Shown: positions 17,860 through 28,231, counted from the first letter of the stretch. The stretch is 61,720 nt of DNA from Bacteroidales bacterium (GCA_016938235.1 JAFGVA010000177.1:1-61720); one strand, 5' to 3'. Notes: generated from the letters alone by a model not told the origin. Numbers and translations are program-made.

Positions 17860-19026
17860 ATGAGTTTTTTATTTCAGATTTTTTGTTCCAAACCTGAAAA
17901 TTCCATTAGCAGCCAGGTAATTGATTGCCTGAATATGATAAACACATGGCTTGATGATAATAATATTCAACAAAACAATATTTTATCCCTGACCTTGTTT
18001 GTGAATGCCTCAGAACCAGCAATCTTCGAATCAAAAAAGAAAGTGATTTTACCATTGATTGATGAATATTATAAACATAGTATTCCTGCTTGCATTATAG
18101 CACAGCCACCTGCAAATGGAAATGAAGTATCAATGGAGGTGCATGCTCTTCCAAATTATGGTTCAGATATTAAAACAGAATCAAAGCAGCTTGAGGGCAT
18201 AATTTATAAACGTATAACCGGAAATGCAATCGGGAAACACCTGTTTGTGTCGGGCGTCGCTTGTTCTTACGATGAAACCTTTGCATTAAACAGCTCGATA
18301 AAAGTATTTGAGAAATTAGAGTCGATACTTGAATACGAGGACATGGATTTTTCGAATATTTACAGGCAATGGAATTACATTGAAGATATTTTAGAGGAGC
18401 ACAGGATTGAAGGGAAAATAGTTCAGAATTATCAGATTTTTAATGATATTCGTTCCGAATTCTATAAGAAAGCTGAAGTAAGTAAGTACCCTGCAGCTAC
18501 AGGAATTGGTACCAGAACCGGAGGTGTTTCAATTAGTATTTATGCAGCAATAGCATGCAATAATTGCCAGTTTTTACCTGTTGATAATCCATTACAGGTT
18601 TCAGCATACTCCTATTCCGAAGATGTTCTTATAGGTGAGCCATTAGCTGGTAAGTCTACCCCGAAATTTTCAAGAGCCGAATATTTTTGTTCAAGCCTGG
18701 GAGAGGTGTTTTTTATTTCAGGTACGGCCTCAATAAGGGGAGAAAAAACACTTGCTTTGAATGATGCTGTGGAGCAGACCAGGATAACACTTGAAAACAT
18801 GCAGGAACTTATTAAACCGGCATGCCTGGAAAAATCGGGAGTATCAGTAAAAAACAGGAATCCGGAATTTAAGTTTTTCAGGGTTTATGTTAAAAATCAG
18901 AATGATCTGACATCGATTGAATCGGTTTGCCATAGGATGTTTCCTTCAGCCGAATTTCTTTATGTCGTAGCAGATATCTGTAGAAACGATTTATTAGTAG
19001 AGATAGAAAGCGCAGTAGTTTTATAA
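17860..19026 (+). CDS. Chorismatase-like protein (FkbO/Hyg5/XanB2 type, RidA-like fold)
   Basis: The 388-residue protein has the chorismatase landmarks in order: GKHLFVSGVA, RQWNYIEDI, YQIFNDIRSEFY, PAATGIGTRTGG, PKFSRAEY and FISGTASIRGE. These enzymes are two linked YjgF/RidA-like domains that cleave chorismate to a dihydroxy- or hydroxybenzoate plus pyruvate. Active-site residues cannot be checked here, so the exact reaction is open. In some bacteria the product feeds aryl-polyene or dialkylresorcinol pigments, but no such genes are in this window. It appears to be a single-gene unit. Confidence 0.7.
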   Translation: MSFLFQIFCSKPENSISSQVIDCLNMINTWLDDNNIQQNNILSLTLFVNASEPAIFESKKKVILPLIDEYYKHSIPACIIAQPPANGNEVSMEVHALPNYGSDIKTESKQLEGIIYKRITGNAIGKHLFVSGVACSYDETFALNSSIKVFEKLESILEYEDMDFSNIYRQWNYIEDILEEHRIEGKIVQNYQIFNDIRSEFYKKAEVSKYPAATGIGTRTGGVSISIYAAIACNNCQFLPVDNPLQVSAYSYSEDVLIGEPLAGKSTPKFSRAEYFCSSLGEVFFISGTASIRGEKTLALNDAVEQTRITLENMQELIKPACLEKSGVSVKNRNPEFKFFRVYVKNQNDLTSIESVCHRMFPSAEFLYVVADICRNDLLVEIESAVVL

Positions 19027-19099
19027 ATTCTCTTAGGTTCCGTTAATTTTTTGTAGAGCGATATTCCTGTAGACATATTTGCACTTTAATAACCGTTTG

Positions 19100-20332
19100 A
19101 TGAAAAGAAAAGAAATAATTCTGTTGAACATTTCAGGCGAGGACAAGCCCGGTGTTACTTCAACACTAACAACCATACTATCAAACTATAATGTTACAAT
19201 ACTTGATATTGGCCAGGCAGTAATACACGATCAATTGTCATTAGGCATCTTGTTTGAACTGCCGGCTGAATCAGAATCAGGGCCAATCCTGAAAGATTTG
19301 CTTTTCAGAGCTTATGAATTGAATATCCAGGTAAAATTCACTCCGATTTCGGAGGTTAACTATAACCAATGGGTAAATCTTCAGGGAAAGGAACGGTACA
19401 TTATTACACTTATTAGTCGTAAGATTACTTCGAATCAATTGTCAAAGGTTACCGACATTATCTATAATCAGGGACTAAATATCGACAGTATTACCCGTCT
19501 TACCGGTAGAATTCCGCTTGGAAACAGCCAGGAAGGAAACAGAAATAAAGCAAGCATACAATTTTCGGTTAGGGGAAATCCAAAAAATACCCAGGCAATG
19601 CGTAGCAGTTTTATGGAGGTTTCAAGAGAAATTGGTGCCGATATTGCCTTCCAGGCCGATAATATATTCAGGCGTAACAGGCGTTTGGTATGTTTTGATA
19701 TGGATAGCACACTTATCGAAGCCGAAGTGATAGTGGAACTTGCAAAAAGGGCAGGGGTTGGTGAGCAGGTAGAACAAATTACCGAGGCTGCCATGAGGGG
19801 CGAACTCGATTTTAACGAAAGTTTTATTAAGCGGGTCGAACTTTTAAAGGGACTCGATGAAAGTGTAATGCAGGATATTGCTGAAAATCTGCCGATAACC
19901 GAGGGTGCAGAAAGGTTATTCCGGACTTTAAAAAAATATGGCTTTAAAACGGCAATTTTATCGGGCGGGTTTACCTATTTTGGCAAACACCTTCAGCGCA
20001 AGTTCGAAATTGATTATGTATTTGCCAACGAACTTGAAATATCAGACGGCAAACTTACCGGAAAGCATAAAGGCGAAATTGTAAACGGAACCCTAAAAGC
20101 CGAATGGCTTAAGAAAATAGCTTTCAAGGAAGACATTCACCTTGAGCAGGTGGTAGCAATTGGAGACGGAGCAAATGACTTACCCATGATTAGTATAGCA
20201 GGTTTGGGTATTGCTTTTCATGCCAAACCCAAAGTTAAAGAAAACGCGCAGCATGCCATATCAACCATTGGGCTCGATGCCATATTGTATCTTATGGGTT
20301 TCAGAGATCGGGAAATAGAGGAGGGTGTCTAA
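19100..20332 (+). CDS. serB: Phosphoserine phosphatase with N-terminal ACT domains
   Basis: The 410-residue protein catalyses the last step of serine synthesis. Residues 1-165 form two ACT-like domains (ISGEDKPGVTSTLTTIL at the start), followed by a HAD phosphatase with DMDST (nucleophile Asp200, acid Asp202), LSGGFTYF and GDGANDLPMI. I start it at the ATG at 19100: an upstream TTG at 19079 lies within a promoter-like sequence, catatttg. The stop codon (20330-20332) lies inside the left inverted repeat of a MITE, so the last residues EEGV come from the element. Confidence 0.9.
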   Translation: MKRKEIILLNISGEDKPGVTSTLTTILSNYNVTILDIGQAVIHDQLSLGILFELPAESESGPILKDLLFRAYELNIQVKFTPISEVNYNQWVNLQGKERYIITLISRKITSNQLSKVTDIIYNQGLNIDSITRLTGRIPLGNSQEGNRNKASIQFSVRGNPKNTQAMRSSFMEVSREIGADIAFQADNIFRRNRRLVCFDMDSTLIEAEVIVELAKRAGVGEQVEQITEAAMRGELDFNESFIKRVELLKGLDESVMQDIAENLPITEGAERLFRTLKKYGFKTAILSGGFTYFGKHLQRKFEIDYVFANELEISDGKLTGKHKGEIVNGTLKAEWLKKIAFKEDIHLEQVVAIGDGANDLPMISIAGLGIAFHAKPKVKENAQHAISTIGLDAILYLMGFRDREIEEGV

Positions 20333-20420
20333 AAAGTCCTTTTTTCGTCATCCTCAACTTGTACCGATAATCATCTGGATTCATGGGAATGATGTTGTTT
20401 GGGACTTTTTAGACAGCCTC
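20321..20420. mobile_element. 100-bp MITE-like element with 19-bp terminal inverted repeats
   Basis: gagggtgtctaaaaagtcc (20321-20339) and the reverse complement of 20402-20420 (gaggctgtctaaaaagtcc) differ at one position. The 62-bp interior has no open frame and contains a decayed form of the cgtcatcc...ggaatgatg palindrome seen elsewhere as REP. Ends of the GAGGCTGTCTAAAAAGT type are common on Bacteroidota insertion sequences. No clear target duplication is visible. The left end overlaps the serB stop. Confidence 0.65.
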
Positions 20421-20435
20421 TTTACCATAATAACA

Positions 20436-20467
20436 AAAACCCCCGCTAAGTTGCGGGGGTTTTTTTA
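20436..20467. terminator. Bidirectional rho-independent terminator between serB and groEL
   Basis: aaaaacccccgc pairs with gcgggggttttt around a short taagtt loop, with A- and T-runs on either side. Both groEL (minus) and the serB/MITE side (plus) converge on it. This is one of the strongest terminators in the window. Confidence 0.85.
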
Positions 20468-20489
20468 TTATTGTTTACTATAGCCAATC

Positions 20490-22145
<1,656 letters not shown>

Positions 22146-22155
22146 TCAAATTCAA

Positions 22156-22434
22156 TTAAACAACAGCAAGAATGTCAGATTGTCTCATGATGAGGTAGTC
22201 CTTACCATCAACAGAAAGTTCTGTACCGGCATATTTACCATATAATACAGTATCGCCAACTTTAACCTGCATTTCAACATCTTTATTTCCCGGACCAACA
22301 GCTACGATAACACCACGTTGTGGTTTTTCTTTTGCTGAATCGGGAATAATAATACCGCTTGCAGTTTTTGCTTCTGCTGCTTGTGGTTCAACTAATACTC
22401 TATCTTCAAGAGGTTTAATTTTAACGTCAGACAT
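22156..22434 (-). CDS. groES: Co-chaperonin GroES
   Basis: The 92-residue protein caps the GroEL ring. It has [11 protein letters not shown] at the start, the mobile loop [14 protein letters not shown] and the C-terminal [18 protein letters not shown]. It is upstream of groEL. The 279 bp between it and secG hold the secG terminator and presumably the heat-shock promoter. I found no CIRCE element there. Confidence 0.97.
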   Translation of the reverse strand: MSDVKIKPLEDRVLVEPQAAEAKTASGIIIPDSAKEKPQRGVIVAVGPGNKDVEMQVKVGDTVLYGKYAGTELSVDGKDYLIMRQSDILAVV

Positions 22435-22644
22435 TGTCTTTTTTATTTTTTAGTTAGACATTACAATTTTTTATACGGACAGTATTTATCATAATCTGTG
22501 CCAACATCCTTTTTCTAATATTTCAGGGATTTCTTACGACAGATTTTCAGTTAGAAAAAGCAGGATAATGCTGGATTTTATTTGTTCCGGAGTTGAATTG
22601 TTCAATTCTGGTGCAGCCTGGAACCGGAAATGTACCTGTATTTA

Positions 22645-22687
22645 GGCGAAAAAAAAGTGTCAGCATTTTATGACATACTGACACTTT
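22645..22687 (-). terminator. Rho-independent terminator of secG
   Basis: On the minus strand the stem ctgacactt...agtgtcag type (22656-22663 with 22678-22685) is followed by eight T residues. It lies 27 bp past the secG stop and separates the sigma-54 activator/secG operon from groES. Confidence 0.75.
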
Positions 22688-22713
22688 AATTTTTTTATTC
22701 TGTTGTTTAATTC

Positions 22714-23058
22714 TTATTCGTCTCCTTCTTCATCATCGGGATACTGACCGGGAGTTCCGGGAATCATATCGTTGCTGATAGGGCCAACGTTATTTATTAC
22801 CTGTTCTTCGATACGCGATTTTTGTTCAGCTTCGCCTTTAGGAATTGACATACTGGCAAGAACACTAAGTATAATCAAGGCACTTGCTAATGTCCATGTT
22901 GCTTTTTCAAGGAAATCTGCAGTTTTTCTAACACCCATCATGGAGTTACTACTCTGAAAGTTTGCTGCCAATCCACCGCCTTTTGAATTCTGAACCAATA
23001 CAATCAATACCAGTAAAAGGCATACCAATAAAATAATGACAGAAATTAGTGTATACAT
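22714..23058 (-). CDS. secG: Preprotein translocase subunit SecG
   Basis: The 114-residue inner-membrane protein has two transmembrane helices (residues 3-22 and 53-72) joined by the family loop QNSKGGGLAANFQ, with MGVRKTADFLEKATW before the second helix. The tail is acidic and longer than in Escherichia coli. SecG assists SecYE-mediated export. It is the last gene of a unit with the TPR-like protein, lptE and the sigma-54 activator, ending at a terminator. Confidence 0.92.
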   Translation of the reverse strand: MYTLISVIILLVCLLLVLIVLVQNSKGGGLAANFQSSNSMMGVRKTADFLEKATWTLASALIILSVLASMSIPKGEAEQKSRIEEQVINNVGPISNDMIPGTPGQYPDDEEGDE

Positions 23059-23059
23059 C

Positions 23060-23992
23060 TTATTTATTTTTTTCTATTAATTTTTTGATTTCTGCAATTT
23101 GACCCGCAAAGTAAGTACTTTTTTCCGGATATTTCAAACTTAATTTCTCGTATGCAAATATTGCCTTTGCATAATTCCCCTGCTTTACATAAATACCAGC
23201 TAATGTGTCAGTTATAAGGTGTTCGTTTTCTTTTACCGAATCCTCCGAAATATCTTTTATTTCAATTTTTTCTGCTGTGGGAACAATTTTTGGATTGGTT
23301 TGAATGAATTTGTTTATTAGTTCATTGTTCTTTTTTTGACTTTCTGAAAAAGCTATATCTGATAATTCGGGGAGATCTATTTGATTCTTTGTCTTATTAA
23401 TTAAGCTTAAGATATCTGTATTTTGTTTTGGAGAATTGTTTGTCTGGGCAGAATCTTTTTCAGCAGATTCCGGTTTACATTCGTGTATTGAAACATCAAT
23501 GGCTTCAATCTTGTTATCATCTATTAATTCAAAAAACTCACCCTCGTTTTTATTGATTCGAATAACCAGGTCATCGAGTTTAATGTCTTTTCCGTATTCT
23601 TTTTTCAGGTTCATTGAGGCCGAAAACTCAATTTCTTCGTCTGACGATTCTTCGAAGTATTTTACCTGGTTATCCAGCATATCAGAAATATTTTCGCCAA
23701 TGGTATCTTTAACTTCTTTTTCGGGCGATTTTGGTACTTTTATTTCTGCTTGCAGGCTTTGAATAGGGTGTAGTAGGTAATAAAGATTTTTCCTGTCGGT
23801 AACAAATGCAGCAGCAAAACTTAGCACAGGTTTTATGTTTTCCGGAGAAATATTATGCAGGTTCTTAACCCTTAGCAGCTGTGCAGCCTGAAAATAGGGA
23901 TATTGCTCCGCCATAAGCGTAATATCAATTATACTGCTTTCGTTAAGTAAGCCCGGATTTTCAATGTATTTTAAAAGTCTGTCTGGCATCAT
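23060..23992 (-). CDS. Conserved Bacteroidota protein with C-terminal TPR
   Basis: The 310-residue protein has a conserved start (LLKYIENPGLL, then YPYFQAAQLLRVKNLH), a long charged, probably disordered middle (residues about 85-240) and one tetratricopeptide unit near the C terminus (LAGIYVKQGNYAKAIFAYEKLSL). No signal peptide is visible. It is fixed between lptE and secG in this kind of cluster and may have an envelope-related scaffolding role, but that is inference. Its stop is 1 bp from the secG start. Confidence 0.75.
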   Translation of the reverse strand: MMPDRLLKYIENPGLLNESSIIDITLMAEQYPYFQAAQLLRVKNLHNISPENIKPVLSFAAAFVTDRKNLYYLLHPIQSLQAEIKVPKSPEKEVKDTIGENISDMLDNQVKYFEESSDEEIEFSASMNLKKEYGKDIKLDDLVIRINKNEGEFFELIDDNKIEAIDVSIHECKPESAEKDSAQTNNSPKQNTDILSLINKTKNQIDLPELSDIAFSESQKKNNELINKFIQTNPKIVPTAEKIEIKDISEDSVKENEHLITDTLAGIYVKQGNYAKAIFAYEKLSLKYPEKSTYFAGQIAEIKKLIEKNK

Positions 23993-24005
23993 TGCCTGAA
24001 AAATT

Positions 24006-24545
24006 TTACCAATTTACAAATGCTGCATTAAATACTTGTTCAATAAGTTCTTCACGAAGTTCCTCAGATAAATCTTCTTCAACGGAATTAAAGTTTGTAT
24101 TACTGTCAAAATCTCTGTATCCCGATACCGTTTTTTCAAAGTCATTTTCAGGATCCTTAACATCCATATAACTAAACTTAATACTTATGGTAAATCTGGT
24201 CATGGCAGCTTTATCGGTAGTACCCGTTTTACTAATTGCCTGGGGAGCTATCTGGTAATTTGAAACAGAACCTGAAAAATCCACATCTCCCATGCCGTTT
24301 ACATACTTAAGATTAGTATTGGACTCAATGTATTCACGTAATTCGTTCGTGAAGCTCTGACTAAAAGTTGGTTCGACCAATTGTGCCCTGTTATCGAAGT
24401 ACTGAACCGAAAATGTTTTTATACTTGGATCGATATTTACTCCTCCTTTAAAGTCATACCTTATACTGAAACAAGCCGTAAACAATACGGTAAAAGCTGA
24501 TATCAGAACCAGGGATTTTATTTTATATAATTTAATTAATGTCAT
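24006..24545 (-). CDS. lptE: LptE-like lipoprotein for LPS assembly
   Basis: The 179-residue protein has a signal peptide ending in the lipobox LFTAC with Cys25. The mature part has the LptE fold pattern: SIKTFSVQYFDNRA, then FTNELREYIESNTNLKYV and the repeated strands ending VSGYRDFDS. LptE plugs the LptD barrel that inserts lipopolysaccharide into the outer membrane. Its first codons overlap the end of the sigma-54 activator by 14 bp, so the two are coupled. Confidence 0.8.
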   Translation of the reverse strand: MTLIKLYKIKSLVLISAFTVLFTACFSIRYDFKGGVNIDPSIKTFSVQYFDNRAQLVEPTFSQSFTNELREYIESNTNLKYVNGMGDVDFSGSVSNYQIAPQAISKTGTTDKAAMTRFTISIKFSYMDVKDPENDFEKTVSGYRDFDSNTNFNSVEEDLSEELREELIEQVFNAAFVNW

Positions 24546-25767
24546 ATTCTTTAATCTTTCTGTAAAGTGTTCGCTCCGAAATCCCTAATTCTTCGGAGGC
24601 ATATTTACGTTTGCCGTTATGCTTTAAAAGAGCCTTCAATATTAACTCTTTTTCTTTCTCTTCTAACGAGAGCGATTCTTCAATTATTTCTTCAGTGTCC
24701 TGAATATTGTCATCTTCACGGTTTTGAATATTATAGGTAGGACGTGTAAGGTCTTCTTTAATAAACCCCGGATCATCATCAATCAACTTTTGAATAATTT
24801 GAGCATTGTCGGAATGAAAATCTTTGTCAACTCCGCCTTTTTGCATGATGTCCAGAACCAGCTTTTTCAGGTCGCTCATGTCATTTTTCATGTCAAAAAG
24901 AATTTTGTACAATAGCTCCCTTTCTGAATTGAATGTTTGCTGATCTATAGCGTTTCTTCCATAAAGTGCCGGTAGTTTATCTTCATAATAATCAGGTAAA
25001 TACTGACGCAACGAGGAGGCCTCAATTATTCTTGATGTTTCAATTACCGAGATTTGTTCTGTAATATTCTTTAACTGGCGTATATTACCCGGCCAGCGGT
25101 AGTTCTCCAGAATTTTCCTGGCCTCTTCAGAAAGTGAAATTGCCGGCATCCTGTTTCTTTCGGCAAATTCAACTGCAAATTTGCGGAATAACAAATAAAT
25201 GTCTTCCTTCCTGTCGCGAAGAGGTGGTATATGAATTGGAACGGTATTCAGCCTGTAGAATAAATCTTCGCGAAACTTGTTTTCCTGTATAGCTTTTGGA
25301 ATTTCAACATTGGTAGCAGCAATTACCCGAACATCTGTTTTAATAATTTTTGAAGATCCTACGCGCAAAAACTCACCTGTTTCGAGCACACGCAGCAACC
25401 TTACCTGGGTTGACAGGGGCAATTCTGCAACTTCATCAAGGAAAATGGTGCCGCCGTTTGCGACTTCAAAATAACCTTTACGGCTATCGTATGCACCGGT
25501 AAAGGAGCCTTTTTCATGGCCAAACAATTCAGAATCTATTGTACCTTCGGGTATAGCTCCACAGTTTACAGCAATATAACTCCCATGTTTTCTTGAACTG
25601 AAATTGTGTGTTATCTGTGGAAACACTTCTTTACCAACGCCGCTTTCACCAGTAATTAGTACGGATAAATCTGTCGGAGCTACCTGAATAGCAACTTCAA
25701 TTGCCCGGTTTAGTCCGGCTGAGTTTCCTATTATTCCAAATCGCTGCTTAATGCTTTGCGTATTCAT
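24532..25767 (-). CDS. Sigma-54-dependent transcriptional activator (AAA+/Fis)
   Basis: This 411-residue enhancer-binding protein has no receiver or sensor domain: the AAA+ domain begins near residue 12. Walker A GESGVGKE is at 40-47, the sigma-54 contact loop is GSFTGA at 87-92 (A to S in the second position of GAFTGA), Walker B is GGTIFLDEVAEL, and a Fis-type helix-turn-helix ends the protein (YASEELGISERTLYRKI). Without an input domain, activity may be set by expression or a partner. It heads the lptE-TPR-secG run. rpoN is in the same window. Confidence 0.9.
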   Translation of the reverse strand: MNTQSIKQRFGIIGNSAGLNRAIEVAIQVAPTDLSVLITGESGVGKEVFPQITHNFSSRKHGSYIAVNCGAIPEGTIDSELFGHEKGSFTGAYDSRKGYFEVANGGTIFLDEVAELPLSTQVRLLRVLETGEFLRVGSSKIIKTDVRVIAATNVEIPKAIQENKFREDLFYRLNTVPIHIPPLRDRKEDIYLLFRKFAVEFAERNRMPAISLSEEARKILENYRWPGNIRQLKNITEQISVIETSRIIEASSLRQYLPDYYEDKLPALYGRNAIDQQTFNSERELLYKILFDMKNDMSDLKKLVLDIMQKGGVDKDFHSDNAQIIQKLIDDDPGFIKEDLTRPTYNIQNREDDNIQDTEEIIEESLSLEEKEKELILKALLKHNGKRKYASEELGISERTLYRKIKEYDIN

Positions 25768-25839
25768 ATATTTTCCGAAATTTTGTCAGTACTCTTTAAA
25801 TGTTTTTGTATCAAAATACCATCCGATGGCGAAATTTCC

Positions 25840-25847
25840 TAAATTTA
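25840..25847 (-). promoter_or_regulatory. Bacteroidota -7 box TAAATTTA upstream of the activator gene
   Basis: On the minus strand TAAATTTA (then G) is preceded by a TTG about 18 bp upstream. It lies 72 bp before the ATG of the sigma-54 activator and would drive the activator-lptE-TPR-secG unit. Confidence 0.4.
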
Positions 25848-25914
25848 CAACGACTGACAAAATTACAATATTCATAAAAAAAAGCATAGATATAGCTTAT
25901 TAAAAAAAGATTTT

Positions 25915-26670
25915 ATGAACCAATTTTTAGGAATAATACCCGCACGTTACGGTTCTACAAGATTCCCGGGAAAGCCACTAGCCGATATTGGAGGAAAACC
26001 CATGATTCAAAGAGTGTGTGAACAGGCATCTAAGGCTCTTGATAATGTGGTTGTTGCAACCGATGATGAAAGAATTTATAAAGTGGTGAAAGATTTTGGA
26101 GGCAAGGTAGTTATGACCTCATCGGAACATCGGAGTGGCACAGACAGATGTTTTGAGGCTTTTAAAAAATATTCTGAAGAAAGAAATACTTTGTTTGATG
26201 TTGTAATAAATATTCAGGGCGATGAACCTTTCATAAGACCCGATCAGATAGAACTTCTAAAGAGCTGTTTCGAAAGCGAATCAACTGATATTGCAACATT
26301 AATTAAAAAAATTGATGATACTGAGGTGGTGTTTAATGAGAATAAACCTAAGGTTGTGGTAAACCGCTTTAACGAAGCATTATATTTTAGTCGTTCTCCT
26401 GTGCCTTTTATCAGGAGTGCTGAAAAGCAGCAATGGGATAAAAAACACAGCTTTTACCAACATATTGGAATGTATGCTTACAGGGTCTCAGTTCTTGAAG
26501 AAATAATAAAAATGCCTTTCGGTCTCCTTGAACAGGCAGAGTCGCTGGAGCAATTAAGATGGCTTGAAAATGGTTTAAAAATTAAAACTGCTGTAACCGA
26601 CTATGAATCTTATGGTATCGATACTCCTGAGGACTTGTCAAAAGCAATACAAATGGGAATGCTTAAATAA
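25915..26670 (+). CDS. kdsB: CMP-KDO synthetase (3-deoxy-manno-octulosonate cytidylyltransferase)
   Basis: The 251-residue cytosolic enzyme activates KDO with CTP for lipid A core synthesis. Diagnostic blocks are IIPARYGSTRFPGKPLADI at residues 7-25, VVATDDERI, INIQGDEPFI and HIGMYAYR. It is complete and diverges from the sigma-54 activator gene. Together with lptE on the other strand it ties this locus to lipopolysaccharide biogenesis. Confidence 0.95.
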   Translation: MNQFLGIIPARYGSTRFPGKPLADIGGKPMIQRVCEQASKALDNVVVATDDERIYKVVKDFGGKVVMTSSEHRSGTDRCFEAFKKYSEERNTLFDVVINIQGDEPFIRPDQIELLKSCFESESTDIATLIKKIDDTEVVFNENKPKVVVNRFNEALYFSRSPVPFIRSAEKQQWDKKHSFYQHIGMYAYRVSVLEEIIKMPFGLLEQAESLEQLRWLENGLKIKTAVTDYESYGIDTPEDLSKAIQMGMLK

Positions 26671-26744
26671 ATTTTTAATCAGAAGCAACCTTTATATTCT
26701 TTTTGTGTCTTATATAACAGAAACCAAACCAAGACCTTAGAACC

Positions 26745-27149
26745 ATGAATTTTTCGATCTTTAAACGATTAGTTAAGCGCGAAATATTAAAAAGAGCACT
26801 TAGTCTGTTCAGCCTTTCAACTGTGGCTTTTGCTTTCCAGGCATGTTATGGGACATTAAACGATTTTGAATATGATGTTGAAATTACCGGCAGAATTACT
26901 TCCGATGAAAGTGGCGATCCCATACCTAATATTCAGGTTGAAGCAAAAGAAATAAATAACATGACCTGGACCGATGCCAATGGAGAATTTTATCTGTATG
27001 CTCCTATGGATACGATTTATACATTATTAGTTTCGGATATAGATAGTACAGCAAATGGAGAGTTTTACAGTGGAAAGAAAGTAATCGATAATTCAAAAAA
27101 GCTGATGCAACTGGAAACCCGGATAACAATGCAATCCATCAAAAATTAA
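26745..27149 (+). CDS. Putative lipoprotein of the rSAM/lipoprotein system
   Basis: The 134-residue protein has a basic start, a hydrophobic segment and the lipobox FQAC with Cys34. The mature part is a carboxypeptidase-regulatory/CNA-B-like beta domain (ITGRITSDESGDPIPNIQVEAK, TDANGEFYLY). It sits 8 bp upstream of a radical SAM/SPASM enzyme. The pair matches the rSAM/lipoprotein system of Bacteroidota (TIGR04133/TIGR04134 as I recall them), whose reaction is unknown. It may be the enzyme's substrate or anchor. Confidence 0.8.
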   Translation: MNFSIFKRLVKREILKRALSLFSLSTVAFAFQACYGTLNDFEYDVEITGRITSDESGDPIPNIQVEAKEINNMTWTDANGEFYLYAPMDTIYTLLVSDIDSTANGEFYSGKKVIDNSKKLMQLETRITMQSIKN

Positions 27150-27157
27150 TCTTCAAC

Positions 27158-28222
27158 TTGTCGTTAAAAAAAGAAATTCAAAAAAGGCTGTTTTCGCAAT
27201 TTGCTAAAAATGAAACGGCTATTCACGAGTTACGTTATTTGTTTTGGGAGTGTACCTTAAGGTGCAACTTAAATTGCCTGCATTGTGGCAGTGACTGCAC
27301 AAGCAGTTCTTCTGTTGCCGATATGCCTGCCGATGTTTTTCTAAAACAGGCAGAAAAGATAAGCAAAACCATGAATGCCTCGGTAATTACAGTAGTTATA
27401 ACTGGTGGCGAACCACTGTTACGGAAAGACCTGGAGCAAATAGGTCTGGCCTTAAGAAAAATGGGTTTTCGTTGGTCGCTGGTTACAAACGGATTAGCTT
27501 ATACTGTTGACAGGCACTTGAGCCTCATGGGTGCCGGTATGGGTGCATTAACTTTAAGCTTCGACGGACTTGAAGATGAACATAACTGGCTGAGAAATTC
27601 AAAACAAAGCTTTGAGAAAGCTCAGAGAGCCCTTGAAGTACTTATTTCAACTCCACGATTGAATTTTGATGTTGTTACCTGTGTAAATCCAAGAAACATT
27701 GATAAGCTTGAAGAAATCTATACTTTCTTTTTAGAAAAAGGGTTGCAGGCATGGCGGTTATTCACAATTGCACCCATTGGCAGGGCGAAAGATAATTCAG
27801 AACTTTTACTGAATAGGGAACAATTCACTTTTCTTATGGAGTTTATAAAGAAAAAGAAGCATGAGAAAGAAATGTATATAAATTTTAGTTGTGAGGCTTA
27901 TGTTGCCGCTTATGAAACGGAAGTGCGTGACGGGTTTTTCTTCTGTCGGGCCGGTATTCACATTGGTTCTATTCTTATCGATGGAGGTGTCAGCGCCTGT
28001 CCGAATATCGACAGGGGATTTGTTCAGGGGAATATTTATGAGAATGATTTTTCTGACATCTGGAATAGTAAATTCCAGGTGATGCGCGATCGCAGCTGGA
28101 CCAGAACCGGTTCCTGTGCTAATTGCAAAGAATACAAATGGTGTAAAGGAAGTGGAATGCACCTATGGAAAAAAGAAAGCATGGAACTAATTCAGTGCCA
28201 TGCTTCATCTGTTTTTACATGA
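27158..28222 (+). CDS. Radical SAM/SPASM enzyme of the rSAM/lipoprotein system
   Basis: The 354-residue enzyme has the [4Fe-4S] motif CNLNCLHC (Cys36, Cys40, Cys43), ITGGEPLLRKDL and LVTNGLAY for SAM binding. A SPASM-like C-terminal cysteine cluster begins at CPNID and continues CANCKEYKWCKG. Such enzymes modify peptides or proteins by radical chemistry. The start is TTG (27158), 8 bp after the lipoprotein gene; the first ATG downstream would remove the Fe-S motif. The lipoprotein partner is the obvious candidate substrate, but nothing in the sequence proves it. Confidence 0.85.
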   Translation: MSLKKEIQKRLFSQFAKNETAIHELRYLFWECTLRCNLNCLHCGSDCTSSSSVADMPADVFLKQAEKISKTMNASVITVVITGGEPLLRKDLEQIGLALRKMGFRWSLVTNGLAYTVDRHLSLMGAGMGALTLSFDGLEDEHNWLRNSKQSFEKAQRALEVLISTPRLNFDVVTCVNPRNIDKLEEIYTFFLEKGLQAWRLFTIAPIGRAKDNSELLLNREQFTFLMEFIKKKKHEKEMYINFSCEAYVAAYETEVRDGFFFCRAGIHIGSILIDGGVSACPNIDRGFVQGNIYENDFSDIWNSKFQVMRDRSWTRTGSCANCKEYKWCKGSGMHLWKKESMELIQCHASSVFT

Positions 28223-28231
28223 TATTCCCTG

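Noticed and set aside
22435-22713. Sigma-54 or CIRCE control upstream of groES
   Set aside because: A minus-strand ttggcac with GA where GC is needed 10 bp later is a weak -24/-12 candidate, and no TTAGCACTC-N9-GAGTGCTAA repeat is present. The match is at chance level.
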